Translations under genes and position numbers: made by a program
The notes under the pieces: model-generated
What the model was told of the DNA's origin: nothing
Databases searched by the model: none
The model's input: the letters and a program-made list of their open reading frames with translations, nothing else
In this document: positions 53,121-62,213 of the stretch, one piece after another
How the letters are laid out: every line of letters begins with the position of its first letter
Position numbering within the stretch: position 1 is the stretch's first letter
Assembly: GCF_030124325.1 (NCBI RefSeq)
Contig: NZ_JASKLR010000006.1
Location: forward strand, 138,387 to 202,386
Source of the DNA: Sinorhizobium sp. 8-89
GTDB taxonomy: Bacteria; Pseudomonadota; Alphaproteobacteria; Rhizobiales; Rhizobiaceae
Reading direction: 5' to 3'
Length of the DNA: 64,000 bases

Positions 53121-54110
53121 TCAACTTTCGAATGTCGTACCCGCACTTGCGGCGTCGGCTCGCGCAAGCGCGAGCGTGGCAATGGCGGTGTCCTGAATGC
53201 CGGTGCCGGTCAGGTCGGCAATGGTGATTTCTTCGGCGCGCGTTCGCCCGGCCTTTTGTCCTGCGATGACCTGACCGAGTTCCGCGAATTCGGCATCCGG
53301 AGCGACGAGCCCGGCGGCAATTGCGTGATGCAATTCGCCGAGGCGGCGCGTCTGTTTCAGACTGTCGGCGACATAGGTGGCCCGGGCGATCGCCTGCGGG
53401 TCGAGCTCGTTCTTGTGTTCGGCGTCCGATCCCATCGCGGTCACATGCTGGCCGGGCCTAAGCCATTCGGCCTTGAGGATCGGCGCCTCCGACGGGGTGG
53501 TGGTCACAATGATGTCGGCACCCGAAATCGCGATGTTCGGCTCGCGCTCCGCCTTCACCGAAATCCCGAGCTTGCCCGCAAGCGCGCTGGCCGCCGCTTC
53601 GGCCTTCGCCGCATCGCGCGCCCAAAGCCGCGCCTCACGGATCGGGCGGACGAGGGTGAGCGCTTCGAGCTGCAGCCTCGCCTGCATGCCGGCGCCGAAG
53701 ATCGCGGCGACCGAGGACTCTTCGCGCGACAGGTGTTTGGCTGCGACCGCCCCGGCCGCCGCGGTGCGTACGTCCGTCAAATAGCCGTTGTCGAGCAACA
53801 GCGCCTGTACCAGCCCGGTGCGGCTCGACAGAAGCACCATCATACCGTTTGTGCTCGGCAGGCCGACCTTCGGATTGTCGAAGAAACCCGGGCTGATCTT
53901 GATCGCAAAGCCGTCGAGCCCTGGAACATAGGCCGTCTTCACGTCGACCTCGCCGCGCTGCTCCGCAATATCCAGCCTCCGCAGCGTGGGCATCGGCACC
54001 GCTTTGGTAGCGAGTGCATGGAACGCCTCCTGGACGCAGGCGACCGCCTCGCGATCGAGCGGCACGATCCGGCGCAGCTCCGCCTCGGTGAGAATCGTCA
54101 TCCGCGTCAT
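53121..54110 (-). CDS. eutC: EutC, ornithine cyclodeaminase/mu-crystallin family
   Basis: The 329-residue product is an NAD(P)-binding ornithine cyclodeaminase/mu-crystallin homologue: Rossmann-type AAIFGAGMQARLQLEALTLV and the active-site strand KTAYVPGLDGFAIKISPGFF. In ectoine loci EutC acts, with EutB and EutA, in converting hydroxyectoine to ectoine. Its start overlaps the eutB stop (ATGA). It is 33 bases upstream of doeA. Confidence 0.85.
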   Translation of the reverse strand: MTRMTILTEAELRRIVPLDREAVACVQEAFHALATKAVPMPTLRRLDIAEQRGEVDVKTAYVPGLDGFAIKISPGFFDNPKVGLPSTNGMMVLLSSRTGLVQALLLDNGYLTDVRTAAAGAVAAKHLSREESSVAAIFGAGMQARLQLEALTLVRPIREARLWARDAAKAEAAASALAGKLGISVKAEREPNIAISGADIIVTTTPSEAPILKAEWLRPGQHVTAMGSDAEHKNELDPQAIARATYVADSLKQTRRLGELHHAIAAGLVAPDAEFAELGQVIAGQKAGRTRAEEITIADLTGTGIQDTAIATLALARADAASAGTTFES

Positions 54111-55117
54111 ACCGCCTCCTCGGGAAACGGGTCCGTTTCGCCATTCATCACGCTGAGGTGCAGGTCCATGTCGATATTGCGGCCGGAGAGAATGACCGCG
54201 ATCGGACCCTCGATGTCCTTGATCTTGCCGGAGAGAAGCGCCGCAATGGCGACCGCGCCGGCTCCCTCCACGACCTCGCGCTCTTCAGCATAGGCGTGGC
54301 GCATGCCGGCGGCGATTTCCGCCTCCGTCACGAGGACGACGTCGTCGAGGAGCTCCCGGCACATGCGGAATGTCACGCGATTGTCGAGCCCGATGCCGCC
54401 GCCGAGCGAATCCGCAAGGCTCGGCCGTTCCTCGACGTGCACGGGCTTGCCGGCGGCGAGGCTCGCCATCATCGCCGCGCCGCGCTCCATCGTCAGCCCG
54501 ATTACCCGCGTTGCCGGCCTGCGCGTTTTGACGGCTGCCGCCACCCCGGCCGCGAGCCCGCCGCCCGAAACCGGCACAAGCACCACGGCAACGTCCGGCA
54601 TCTGCGCGACGATCTCAAGTCCGAGCGTTCCCTGCCCTGCGACGATCGCCGGATGGTCGAAGGGCGGCACCATCACGAGACCTTGTTCCGCAACAAGCCG
54701 CTCGACCTCTTCCTGCGCTTCGTCCTGAGACCTGCCGACAATCCGCACATGGGCGCCAAGGCGTCTGATCTCGGAGACCTTGTTCACCGGCACCAGGTGC
54801 GACATGCAGATCGTCGCGACCGAGCCTTCCACCTTTGCAGCATGGGCAAGTGCCCGGCCGTGATTACCGGTCGAGGCCGCGATTACGCCGAGCGCCCGGT
54901 CGCCGGCAGAAAGCGAAAGCACCGCATTGGTCGCGCCGCGCAGCTTGAAGCTGCCAGTCGTCTGGTGATGCTCGAGCTTGAGGCCGACGGGCACTCCGCA
55001 GAGCTGGCTCAGCGCTGCCGAGGCAACGAGCGGTGTCGTCAGCACGCGGCCGGAAATCCGCCGTGCCGCCACCTCGATGTCGTCTATCGTCACCGGAAGA
55101 GAGGCACTCATGGCCAT
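54107..55117 (-). CDS. eutB: EutB, threonine dehydratase-like PLP enzyme
   Basis: The 336-residue product is a fold-type II PLP enzyme of the serine/threonine dehydratase group. The cofactor Lys is in GSFKLRGATNAVLS, the phosphate-binding loop is VSGGGLAAGVAA, and ASTGNHGRALAHAA supplies the substrate loop. In ectoine users it is assigned to hydroxyectoine dehydration. Its start overlaps the end of eutA, keeping eutABC in one translationally coupled block. Confidence 0.86.
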   Translation of the reverse strand: MAMSASLPVTIDDIEVAARRISGRVLTTPLVASAALSQLCGVPVGLKLEHHQTTGSFKLRGATNAVLSLSAGDRALGVIAASTGNHGRALAHAAKVEGSVATICMSHLVPVNKVSEIRRLGAHVRIVGRSQDEAQEEVERLVAEQGLVMVPPFDHPAIVAGQGTLGLEIVAQMPDVAVVLVPVSGGGLAAGVAAAVKTRRPATRVIGLTMERGAAMMASLAAGKPVHVEERPSLADSLGGGIGLDNRVTFRMCRELLDDVVLVTEAEIAAGMRHAYAEEREVVEGAGAVAIAALLSGKIKDIEGPIAVILSGRNIDMDLHLSVMNGETDPFPEEAV

Positions 55118-55893
55118 TCCCCCTTAAGCGGCAGCCCCATGAGTTGCCCGAGCTGCGGCCGCGCCTTCCCGTCGCCACAGAGGCGCAGGCAAGCCCAGGC
55201 TGTAGCGTAATTGCTGCTAACGACGGGCCTGCCGATCGCCGCCTCGATTTCGGCAATGACGCCCGCCGCCCGCACGGCGGTGCAGGAAATGAAAAGGGCG
55301 TCGGATTCCGGTGCCGTCGCTTCCTTCGCGAAGGCCACGATCTCCTCAGGCGCAATCCGAGCCATCTCCCGGTCATCGGTGAGCCCTAGACAGGTGAACC
55401 TGTCGATCGCGAAGCCGAGGCCGGTGAAATAGTCCGCCATCGGTCGGCTGGTCTCGATCGTGTAAGGGGTGAGAACCGAAATTCTCCTCGCGTCCAAGGC
55501 GCGCAAGCCCTTGACCGAGGCAGCCGTCGGCGTAACCACGGCCGCTTCCGGCTTGGCGACCTTTATCGCGGCCGCTACCTGTTCGTCGCCAATGACCACG
55601 GAAGCCGACGTGCAGGAATACATCACGACGTCAAGCGTCTCCTCCGGCAGGATCAATGCGGCGGCCGCCGTCAGCGACGGCTGCATCGCCCGGAGATTTT
55701 CCCACGTGACCGGATTGGCATAGGGGATGCGCGCGACATAGACGCCAATCTGCTCGGACGCGACCAGACGCTGGAAGTCTACCTCCGTCGTGTGGTCCGT
55801 AGCGAGGATGATGAGGCCAACGCGCTTGTCGAGCGGCCGGTCGTCAAGGCGCGGCTCCTGCGATGCGAGCGAAATGGTGACTGGGTTCGCCAT
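55108..55893 (-). CDS. eutA: EutA, Asp/Glu racemase-like (maleate isomerase family) protein
   Basis: The 261-residue product belongs to the Asp/Glu racemase superfamily. The two catalytic-type Cys residues are in VVMYSCTSASVVIG and ALFISCTAVRAAG, one per half. It participates in hydroxyectoine utilisation with EutB and EutC. The start at 55893 overlaps the stop of the ehuD permease gene (ATGA), so uptake and catabolism genes are physically coupled. Confidence 0.86.
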   Translation of the reverse strand: MANPVTISLASQEPRLDDRPLDKRVGLIILATDHTTEVDFQRLVASEQIGVYVARIPYANPVTWENLRAMQPSLTAAAALILPEETLDVVMYSCTSASVVIGDEQVAAAIKVAKPEAAVVTPTAASVKGLRALDARRISVLTPYTIETSRPMADYFTGLGFAIDRFTCLGLTDDREMARIAPEEIVAFAKEATAPESDALFISCTAVRAAGVIAEIEAAIGRPVVSSNYATAWACLRLCGDGKARPQLGQLMGLPLKGEWP

Positions 55894-56555
55894 CAGCGTT
55901 CGTCCACCCGAGCGTAGCGCCCTTCCAGCCAGCGCAGGAAGAAGACGGAGATCAGGCTTATGATCAGGAAGAACACGCCGACCAGCGTCATCGGCTCGAT
56001 GTAGCGATAGTTGCTGTTGGCGATGCTCTTTGCCTGGTTCATCAGTTCGAGCACCGTGATTGCCGAAAGCAGCGGCGTCTCCTTGAACATGGCGATTAGG
56101 TAGTTGGCCAGCGCCGGGATCATCGGCGGGATCGCCTGCGGCAGAATCACGTGGATCCAAGTCTGGCGCGCCGTAAGGTTCGTCGCCTTGGCGGCTTCCC
56201 ACTGCCCGCGCGGGACGTTCTCGATGCCGGCGCGGTAGACCTCGGCGGCATAGGTGCCGTAGTGAATGCCGAGGCCGATGACGCCGGCGACCAGGGCCGG
56301 CAGGCGGATGCCGATGTCCGGCAGGACGTAGAAGATGAAATAGAGCTGCACCAGAAGCGGCGTGCCGCGAATGAACTCCACGGCAAAGCCGGTGGCGCGG
56401 GCGATCGGCGCCGGGGCCGTCATGCGCAGGATGGCGAAGGCGAGCCCGATCACGGCGGCAACGGCAGCGCCGAGAATGGTGGCGAGGATGGTGATCTGCA
56501 GCCCCTCGATGAGGGTCGGCGTGATCTGACGGACGAATTCCCAATCCCATTCCAT
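55893..56555 (-). CDS. ehuD: ectoine/hydroxyectoine ABC transporter permease EhuD
   Basis: The 220-residue inner-membrane protein is a polar-amino-acid-type permease with about five hydrophobic segments and the coupling motif EAAKATNLTARQTWIHVILP. The start at 56555 (MEWDWEFVRQITPTL) begins the family sequence. With EhuC it forms the channel that receives ectoine from EhuB. It starts 2 bases after the ehuC stop. Confidence 0.88.
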   Translation of the reverse strand: MEWDWEFVRQITPTLIEGLQITILATILGAAVAAVIGLAFAILRMTAPAPIARATGFAVEFIRGTPLLVQLYFIFYVLPDIGIRLPALVAGVIGLGIHYGTYAAEVYRAGIENVPRGQWEAAKATNLTARQTWIHVILPQAIPPMIPALANYLIAMFKETPLLSAITVLELMNQAKSIANSNYRYIEPMTLVGVFFLIISLISVFFLRWLEGRYARVDER

Positions 56556-56557
56556 GG

Positions 56558-57217
56558 TCAAGCCCTCACACCGTCGAGACCACGGGTCACGCGCCGTTCC
56601 AGCCAGCGCATGCCGAGCGAGATCAGCCAGGCCATGACGAAATAGAGCACCAGAATGGTGGCGAACGGGATCAGCGTGCTGCCGGTTTGCGCCCGCACTA
56701 CCTGCGCCTGGAAGGTCATGTCGGTGAGCGAGATCAGCGACACGACGGCGGTTCCCTTCAAAAGCTCGATGGCGTTGTTGCCGAAGGTCGGCAGCATCAG
56801 CGGCAAGGCCTGCGGCAGGATGATGTGACGCATCGCTTGAAAGCGCGTGAGATTGAGCGCAATGCATGCCTCGCGCTGCTCGCGGCCGATCGCCTTCACC
56901 GCACCCCGGACAACCTCCGCGCCATAGGCCCCGACATTAAGGCCGAGCGCCAGTACTCCGGCCTGCAAGGGCGTCAGCGTGATCCCGGCGAAGGGCAGGA
57001 CGAAATAGACCCAGAAGAGCTGGACGAATATCGAGGTGCCGCGGAAGAACTCGATATAGCTCGTGGCAAGCGCACGCACGGCCATGAAGCGGCTGACACG
57101 CCCGAGCCCGGCCGCAAAGGCGACCACGACGGCGAGCGCCGAGCCCATCAGGGTCAGTTCAACGGTCACCCATGCGCCCTGCAGGATCAATCCGATATAG
57201 CCGGACCAGTCGATCAT
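56558..57217 (-). CDS. ehuC: ectoine/hydroxyectoine ABC transporter permease EhuC
   Basis: The 219-residue inner-membrane protein is a His/Glu-type permease with the coupling motif EACIALNLTRFQAMRHIILP. It pairs with EhuD and the ATPase EhuA. It follows ehuB across a 104-base gap containing a strong hairpin, which probably lowers expression of the permeases relative to the binding protein. Confidence 0.88.
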   Translation of the reverse strand: MIDWSGYIGLILQGAWVTVELTLMGSALAVVVAFAAGLGRVSRFMAVRALATSYIEFFRGTSIFVQLFWVYFVLPFAGITLTPLQAGVLALGLNVGAYGAEVVRGAVKAIGREQREACIALNLTRFQAMRHIILPQALPLMLPTFGNNAIELLKGTAVVSLISLTDMTFQAQVVRAQTGSTLIPFATILVLYFVMAWLISLGMRWLERRVTRGLDGVRA

Positions 57218-57267
57218 CGTTCAATAATTCCAGTCGGAGTGGGTTTCGCTTGTGTGCGCCACGTCGT

Positions 57268-57298
57268 GCCTTCCCTCCGCGAAATGCGGAGAGAAGGC
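57268..57298 (-). terminator. hairpin between ehuB and ehuC
   Basis: Arms GCCTTCCCTCCGC and GCGGAGAGAAGGC (one mismatch) surround the 5-base loop GAAAT, 23 bases after the ehuB stop. No T-run follows, so it looks like a message-stabilising or attenuating hairpin within the operon. Confidence 0.6.
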
Positions 57299-57321
57299 AA
57301 TTCTTGGGGATCGGCTCCGGG

Positions 57322-58173
57322 CTATTTCGCGGCGCAGAGCTTCTCGCGCGTGGTTGACATCGCCGCCTTGGCCGAGAAGCCGTAGGGCTCGATGATCTTG
57401 GCGAACTCGCCGGATTCCTTCATCTTGGCGAGTTCGACGTCGAAGGCGTCGCGGAGCGCCTCGTCGCCCTTCCTGAAGGCGGCACCATCGCAGTAGACCG
57501 GCGCGCCTTCGACGGGCGCCACCACTTCGATGTTTGGGTCGCTGGCCTTCGAAACCAGATCGTGGATCGACAGTACCGGCAGCGAATAGACGTCGATGCG
57601 TCCGTCCTGCAGCATCTTCAAACCGCTCTGCCCATCCGGCACGACGATGACACGATCGCGCGGCACGCCCGCTTCGAGCGCCAGCTTCTCTTCGGTGCCG
57701 CCGCCGGGAGCGCCGATCTTCGCATCCGGATTGTCGGCGATGTCCTTGTAGCTGTTGAGCTTCAACGGATTGCCCTTCTTGAGTGCAAAGGCCTCGGCAT
57801 CGCAGAGGATCGGCTGGGAATAGGCGACAGCGGCGCAGCGCTCCGGCTTCATGAAGAGGCCGGCGGTGATCGCATCGTGACGTCCCGCCTGCAGGCCCGG
57901 GATCATCGCGCCATACTCGGAGATGGACGCGACAACATCCGGAACGCCAAGCCGCTTGAAGATTTCGCGGGCGACATCCGGCGCGGCGCCGGAGACCTTG
58001 CCGTCGGCTCCGACTGCCGTAAAGGGCGGCTCGTTGGCGATCGCGATGCGCGCGTAGCCTTGTTCCTTCAGTTCCTCCAGCTTGTTCTCATCCGCCGAAG
58101 CGGGCGTGGCTGCGGCAACTGCCATCAAAGCTGTGGCGCCGGCCGCCATTGCCATCCATGCTCTCAATTTCAT
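57322..58173 (-). CDS. ehuB: ectoine/hydroxyectoine-binding protein EhuB
   Basis: The 283-residue periplasmic protein starts with a signal peptide (MKLRAWMAMAAGATALMAVA, cleavage near PASA). It is a family-3 solute-binding protein: YARIANEPPFTAVG-type lobe-1 strand and the lobe-2 aspartate stretch VVPDGQSGLKMLQDGRIDVY. It delivers ectoine and hydroxyectoine to EhuCD. The start at 58173 fits the signal peptide; the frame is open further upstream. It lies 60 bases downstream of ehuA. Confidence 0.88.
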   Translation of the reverse strand: MKLRAWMAMAAGATALMAVAAATPASADENKLEELKEQGYARIAIANEPPFTAVGADGKVSGAAPDVAREIFKRLGVPDVVASISEYGAMIPGLQAGRHDAITAGLFMKPERCAAVAYSQPILCDAEAFALKKGNPLKLNSYKDIADNPDAKIGAPGGGTEEKLALEAGVPRDRVIVVPDGQSGLKMLQDGRIDVYSLPVLSIHDLVSKASDPNIEVVAPVEGAPVYCDGAAFRKGDEALRDAFDVELAKMKESGEFAKIIEPYGFSAKAAMSTTREKLCAAK

Positions 58174-58233
58174 CGTTCCCAACTCCTCTGTCGTTCTCTT
58201 GCTGTTTGTTTGAGGCAATGTCGGCCGTAAGGC

Positions 58234-59019
58234 TTAGACGCGGTGCCCTGCCGCTATGATTTTGCGCAGGAAGGTCTGCGTGCGTTCCTGTGTCGGGTTG
58301 CGGAAAATGTGGTCGGGCTTGCCCTCCTCGACGATCTTGCCGCGATCGAAGAAGAGCACGCGATCGGCAAAGTCATGGGCGAAACCCATCTCGTGGGTGA
58401 CGAGCAGCATCGTCATGTCGGTCTCGGCGGCGAGCTTGCGCATGACGTTCAGGACTTCCTCAACGAGCTCGGGATCCAGCGCCGAGGTCACCTCGTCAAA
58501 CAGCATGATCTTCGGCGAGAGCGCCAGTGCCCGTGCGATAGCCACGCGCTGCTTCTGCCCGCCGGAAAGCTGCGCCGGCATGCTCTTCGCCTTGTCGGCC
58601 AAGCCGACCATGTCGAGAAGCTCCATCGCCCGCTTTTCCGCCGCGCTGCGCGCGATCCCCTTGGTCAGCATCGGCGCGAGCGTGACATTATCGAGCACGC
58701 ATTTGTGGGGAAACAGGTTGAAGTGCTGGAAGACCATGCCGATCTTCTCGCGCATCTTGTGAAGATGCCGCTCGTCGGCCGGGACAAGGCTACCCGCCTT
58801 CTTCACGTGGTAGAGCTGCTCGCCGTCGATCTGGATGAAGCCGCCGCTGATCGTTTCCAGCGTCATCAGAATGCGAAGGATCGTCGTCTTGCCAGACCCT
58901 GACGGACCGATGAGCGCGAGCTTCTCGCCCGGCATCACCTCCATCGACAGCCCGTCGAGCACGGTCAGGGGACCGAATTTCTTGACGATGTTGTCGATGC
59001 GGATGATCGGTTCGGCCAT
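58234..59019 (-). CDS. ehuA: ectoine/hydroxyectoine ABC transporter ATPase EhuA
   Basis: The 261-residue cytoplasmic ATPase is of the polar amino acid type: Walker A LIGPSGSGKTTILR, signature LSGGQKQRVAIARAL, Walker B IMLFDEVTSALDP and switch His in LLVTHEMGFA. It energises ectoine uptake through EhuCD. It is the first gene of the leftward operon ehuABCD-eutABC-doeA-doeB, whose promoter should lie in 59020-59142. Confidence 0.9.
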   Translation of the reverse strand: MAEPIIRIDNIVKKFGPLTVLDGLSMEVMPGEKLALIGPSGSGKTTILRILMTLETISGGFIQIDGEQLYHVKKAGSLVPADERHLHKMREKIGMVFQHFNLFPHKCVLDNVTLAPMLTKGIARSAAEKRAMELLDMVGLADKAKSMPAQLSGGQKQRVAIARALALSPKIMLFDEVTSALDPELVEEVLNVMRKLAAETDMTMLLVTHEMGFAHDFADRVLFFDRGKIVEEGKPDHIFRNPTQERTQTFLRKIIAAGHRV

Positions 59020-59074
59020 GCGCGTCTCTCTCCCTTTGAGACAGGTAATGTCCTAACGATGGTCTGGTTCCAAA

Positions 59075-59103
59075 ATCATGTCAATGTTAATAATAATATC
59101 ATG
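59075..59103. promoter_or_regulatory. direct repeat in the ehuA promoter region
   Basis: ATCATGTCAAT (59075) and ATCATGACAAT (59098) form an 11-base direct repeat with one difference and a 23-base period, in AT-rich DNA upstream of ehuA. MocR-type regulators such as EnuR often bind direct repeats, so this is a candidate EnuR site. This is inference. Confidence 0.4.
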
Positions 59104-59142
59104 ACAATTATTCCGTCGATGCACAAAGCGTAGGCATCGGCG

Positions 59143-60528
59143 TCAGATCACGAGCAGCAACGCCTCCGGGTCGCCAAGCGCCAACGACGCGACTGTGCCA
59201 AGGCCGGTCTTCAATTCGTGCTCGGTCGTCGAGCCGAGCGATATCCTGACGGCCGGATGCCAGCCGCTGTCGCCGGTACGGAAGGATGCACCGGGCGCGA
59301 TTGCGACGCCGCGCAGGCGGGCCTGGGAAACGAAGGCGTCCTCCGAGTGCCCCTCCGGCAGCGGCAGCCAGACATGCAGGCTCTGCGGATGCGTCCGGTG
59401 CGTGAGGTGCGCAAACGCCTCCTTGACGATCGCGTGGCGCGCGGCGAGAGCCTGGCGCTGCCAGTTTACGAGTTCCAGCGCCGTGCCGTCGCTCACCCAG
59501 TGCGTCGCGATCTCGGCGATAGAGGGGGTGGCCATCCAGTTCGACACGAGGTGCCGATTGGCGACGGCCGCAACATAGCGGTCCGGCGCCGCAAGGTAGC
59601 CGATTCTGAGGCCCGGCACGGTGATTTTGGTGAAGCTCGTCACATAGAGCGTCCGCTCCGGCGCGAGCGCGGCGACCGGCGGCAGCCGCTCCTCTACCAG
59701 GGGGCCCAGAATGTCGTTCTCGATGATGGCGATGTCATGCTTGCGGGCGACCTCCGCGAGAGCCGCTCGCCGCTCGGCGCTCATCAGCATAGCGGTGGGA
59801 TTGATGACCGAGGGCTGCAGGAAGATGGCGCGCACTACGCCCTTGCGGCAGGCCTCGTCCAGCGCCGCCGGGATCATGCCATCGTGATCGATCGGCAGGC
59901 CCTGAAGATGAATGCCGAGATAGGTTGAAAGCGGCACCAGCGTATGATGGCTGATGGCCTCCGTCGCAACCGTCGAGCCGGGCGGCGCCACGCTCATCAG
60001 CGCCACGGTCATCGCCGAGGTCGCGCCGTTGGTGAGAGTGATATTGAGCGGAGAAATATCAAGACCGCAACGTGAAAGCCATTGAGCGGCGACGTTGCGG
60101 TGGCGCGGGAACACCATGTTGGGCCGGAACGAAAGCGCCGAACTCGCCGGCAAGTTCTCGGCGAGCCAGGCGAAGCCTTGCCGCATCTTTTCGAGATGGA
60201 GCTGCTCGCATACGGGCTTGAGGATCGAGAGGTCGATCAGCTCTCCCAGCCGCTCCGGCAGATAGGGCGGTTGCGGTTCGCGCGGGCGCGTCTGTACGAA
60301 ACTGCCGCGGCCGACCTCACCGGAGATCAGGCCGCGCCGGATAAGCTCGTCATAGGCGCGACTCACCGTCTGGACGGAGAGCTTCAGGTCGTCCGCGAGC
60401 TTGCGATGCGTCGGCAGGCGCACGCCGTCCTGCAGCTTGCCCTCCTGAATTGCACGGGCAAACTGATCGGCCAGCGAGAGATAGGCCGGGCGGCGCAGGA
60501 GCGTTGTGTCGGGCGTCCAATTTGTCAT
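59143..60528 (-). CDS. enuR: MocR/GntR-type regulator EnuR with aminotransferase-like domain
   Basis: The 461-residue product combines an N-terminal GntR winged helix-turn-helix (about 15-75; DGVRLPTHRKLADDLKLSVQ) with a fold-type I aminotransferase-like domain. The PLP Lys lies in LYVTSFTKITVPGLRIGYLA, and IIENDILGPL carries the ring-stacking Asp. EnuR proteins repress ectoine genes and sense degradation intermediates through PLP. The start at 60528 begins the conserved sequence. It lies directly upstream of ehuA in the same direction and is divergent from the AsnC gene across 106 bases. Confidence 0.86.
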   Translation of the reverse strand: MTNWTPDTTLLRRPAYLSLADQFARAIQEGKLQDGVRLPTHRKLADDLKLSVQTVSRAYDELIRRGLISGEVGRGSFVQTRPREPQPPYLPERLGELIDLSILKPVCEQLHLEKMRQGFAWLAENLPASSALSFRPNMVFPRHRNVAAQWLSRCGLDISPLNITLTNGATSAMTVALMSVAPPGSTVATEAISHHTLVPLSTYLGIHLQGLPIDHDGMIPAALDEACRKGVVRAIFLQPSVINPTAMLMSAERRAALAEVARKHDIAIIENDILGPLVEERLPPVAALAPERTLYVTSFTKITVPGLRIGYLAAPDRYVAAVANRHLVSNWMATPSIAEIATHWVSDGTALELVNWQRQALAARHAIVKEAFAHLTHRTHPQSLHVWLPLPEGHSEDAFVSQARLRGVAIAPGASFRTGDSGWHPAVRISLGSTTEHELKTGLGTVASLALGDPEALLLVI

Positions 60529-60540
60529 GATTTGAACAGT

Positions 60541-60553
60541 GCTGAAAATCAGC
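60541..60553. promoter_or_regulatory. inverted repeat between enuR and asnC
   Basis: GCTGA-AAA-TCAGC, flanked by TTGA and TCAA, lies in the 106-base divergent promoter region of the two ectoine regulators. It is a possible operator for either of them; the symmetry is short, so confidence is low. Confidence 0.35.
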
Positions 60554-60634
60554 TCAATTGACAATGCAAAAGTGAACACCCAATGTCTTTTCCCGGAGTT
60601 TGAAGCGACCAGGCCGACGGAAGGCACCTCCCGA

Positions 60635-61117
60635 ATGAAACTCGACGCAATCGATCTGCGCATCCTGGAAGCGATCCAGGCCGATGGGCGTATCACCAAG
60701 CTGGCACTCGCGGAAAAGGCCGGCCTTTCGCCGACGCCATGCTGGATGCGTTTGAGAAAACTCGAAAGGGCCGGGATCGTAACCGGCTATCACGCACGCG
60801 TCGCCGTGCGTCGGGTGGCACCCGTCGCCAACGTCATTATGGAGGTCACGCTCGGCAACCATCGCCAGGCGGATTTCGAGCGTTTCGAGCGCGCCATCGC
60901 AACGATCCCCGAGGTCGTCGCCTGCTGGTCGGTCGGTGGCGGTGTCGACTATATCCTCAAGGTGGTCACCGCCGATATCGACGCCTACCAGCGGCTGGTC
61001 GATGCATTGCTCGAGCGCGAACTCGGCATCGACCGTTATTTCACCTACATCGTCACGAAGACGGTCAAGGAAGAGACAGTGTTGCCGCTTGGCTCGCTGC
61101 TGCCGCAGGCCACCTAA
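60635..61117 (+). CDS. Lrp/AsnC family regulator of the ectoine cluster
   Basis: The 160-residue product has an AsnC helix-turn-helix (about 5-60; ITKLALAEKAGLSPTPCWMR) and a RAM/feast-famine ligand domain. The start at 60635 begins with the family MKLDAIDLRILEAIQ. AsnC-type regulators accompany ectoine degradation genes in many proteobacteria (DoeX in Halomonas). It is divergent from enuR and was once followed by a class III aminotransferase gene, now only a 3' remnant. Confidence 0.86.
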   Translation: MKLDAIDLRILEAIQADGRITKLALAEKAGLSPTPCWMRLRKLERAGIVTGYHARVAVRRVAPVANVIMEVTLGNHRQADFERFERAIATIPEVVACWSVGGGVDYILKVVTADIDAYQRLVDALLERELGIDRYFTYIVTKTVKEETVLPLGSLLPQAT

Positions 61118-61197
61118 TTGACAAGTAGCGCAGAAGCAGCGGCCAGTGCGGGCAATCCATTGAGATCGTTGCACGCGGTGGTTGCTTTTTTTGCGAG

Positions 61198-61602
61198 GCC
61201 GGGTCCGCCCACCCGATCTGCGCTGCGGCCGGCATCGCCAATCTCGAACTGATCGACGAACTCGGTATTGTCGAGAATGCCGGTTCGACCGGGGCCTATT
61301 TCCGGTCCGAACTCACAAAGGCGCTCTCGGGCCACAAGCACGCCGGCGAAGTGCGCGGAGACGGCCTGGTGGCGGCAATCGAGTTCGTCGAGGACCGAGA
61401 CGATCGGAAGTTCTTCGATCCCGCGCAAAAGATCGGCCCGAAGGTGGCGACCGCGCTGGCGGAACGCGGCGTTCTCGGCCGCGCGATGCCGCAGGGCGAC
61501 ATCCTCGGCTTTGCGCCGCCACTCTGCCTGACGCGCGAGGAGGCCGATATCGTCGTCAAGGCGGCAGTCGGCGCAATCTCCGAAGTCCTCGGCAACAAAT
61601 AA
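61198..61602 (+). pseudogene. 3' remnant of a class III aminotransferase (possibly diaminobutyrate transaminase)
   Basis: An open frame without a plausible start reads SAHPICAAAGIANLELIDEL, VRGDGLVAAIEFVEDR and GDILGFAPPLCLTREEADIV, the C-terminal quarter of a class III PLP aminotransferase. The N-terminal part with the PLP Lys is missing; similarity begins abruptly near 61198, just after a T-run. Its place in the ectoine cluster suggests the 2,4-diaminobutyrate transaminase DoeD, but the tail alone cannot prove that. Confidence 0.72.
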
Positions 61603-61709
61603 CGGGCTGAGTTCCGGTCGTTCAGATCTGGCGGAGCGCTGGTTTCCTCGGCGCTCCGCGAACTATGCGGCCCTGTCGGTGATGGAACCAGGCTGGTTCG
61701 CTACAGCTG

Positions 61710-62093
61710 TCAGCGACCAGCGGGCTGAAACAGCTCCACGAAATTGCCGGAGGGGTCGATGAGCAGGATCTGCGATCCGCCGGGTCCGCTCACGATGTCA
61801 TTGCGGAACTTGACACCGGCGGCCCGCAATTGGGCGACCTCGGCAGGCAGATCATCGACGATGAGGTGGATTCGGTTCCAGCCGCCCGGTTGAGGACGCT
61901 CGCCGTCGGGCATCGGTCGCCCCGCGGAGCTCGTTGGGCCACTGAGCAGCAGCCGCAGCGCTCCCCGCTTCACATCCGCAAAAGCGGGAGCGTGGTTGGA
62001 GAGAAGCGAAAAGCCCAGATGTTTCGTATACCACGCGATCGCAGCCTCGACGTCATCGACCATGTAGCGCACGTTGACGGTTGTTTCCGACAT
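61710..62093 (-). CDS. VOC family (glyoxalase/bleomycin resistance-like) protein
   Basis: The 127-residue product has the paired beta-alpha-beta-beta-beta modules of the vicinal oxygen chelate fold: VRYMVDDVEAAIAWYTKHLG at the N-terminus, WNRIHLIVDDLPAEVAQLRA in the second half and the final metal-ligand region DPSGNFVELFQPA. Members are isomerases, dioxygenases or binding proteins; the substrate is unknown. GGGAGGAAGGC precedes the start at 62093. It stands between the aminotransferase remnant and the sugar ABC operon and shows no functional link with either. Confidence 0.82.
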   Translation of the reverse strand: MSETTVNVRYMVDDVEAAIAWYTKHLGFSLLSNHAPAFADVKRGALRLLLSGPTSSAGRPMPDGERPQPGGWNRIHLIVDDLPAEVAQLRAAGVKFRNDIVSGPGGSQILLIDPSGNFVELFQPAGR

Positions 62094-62213
62094 GCCTTCC
62101 TCCCGATCCGAGTTCACCGAGCAGATTGACGTCCGCACTCTACGGCAAAGATCACGGAAGCGGAACGTTCTCAGCCGAGAATTCGGGCTGGCAACCAGAC
62201 GCCCTCCACTCGA

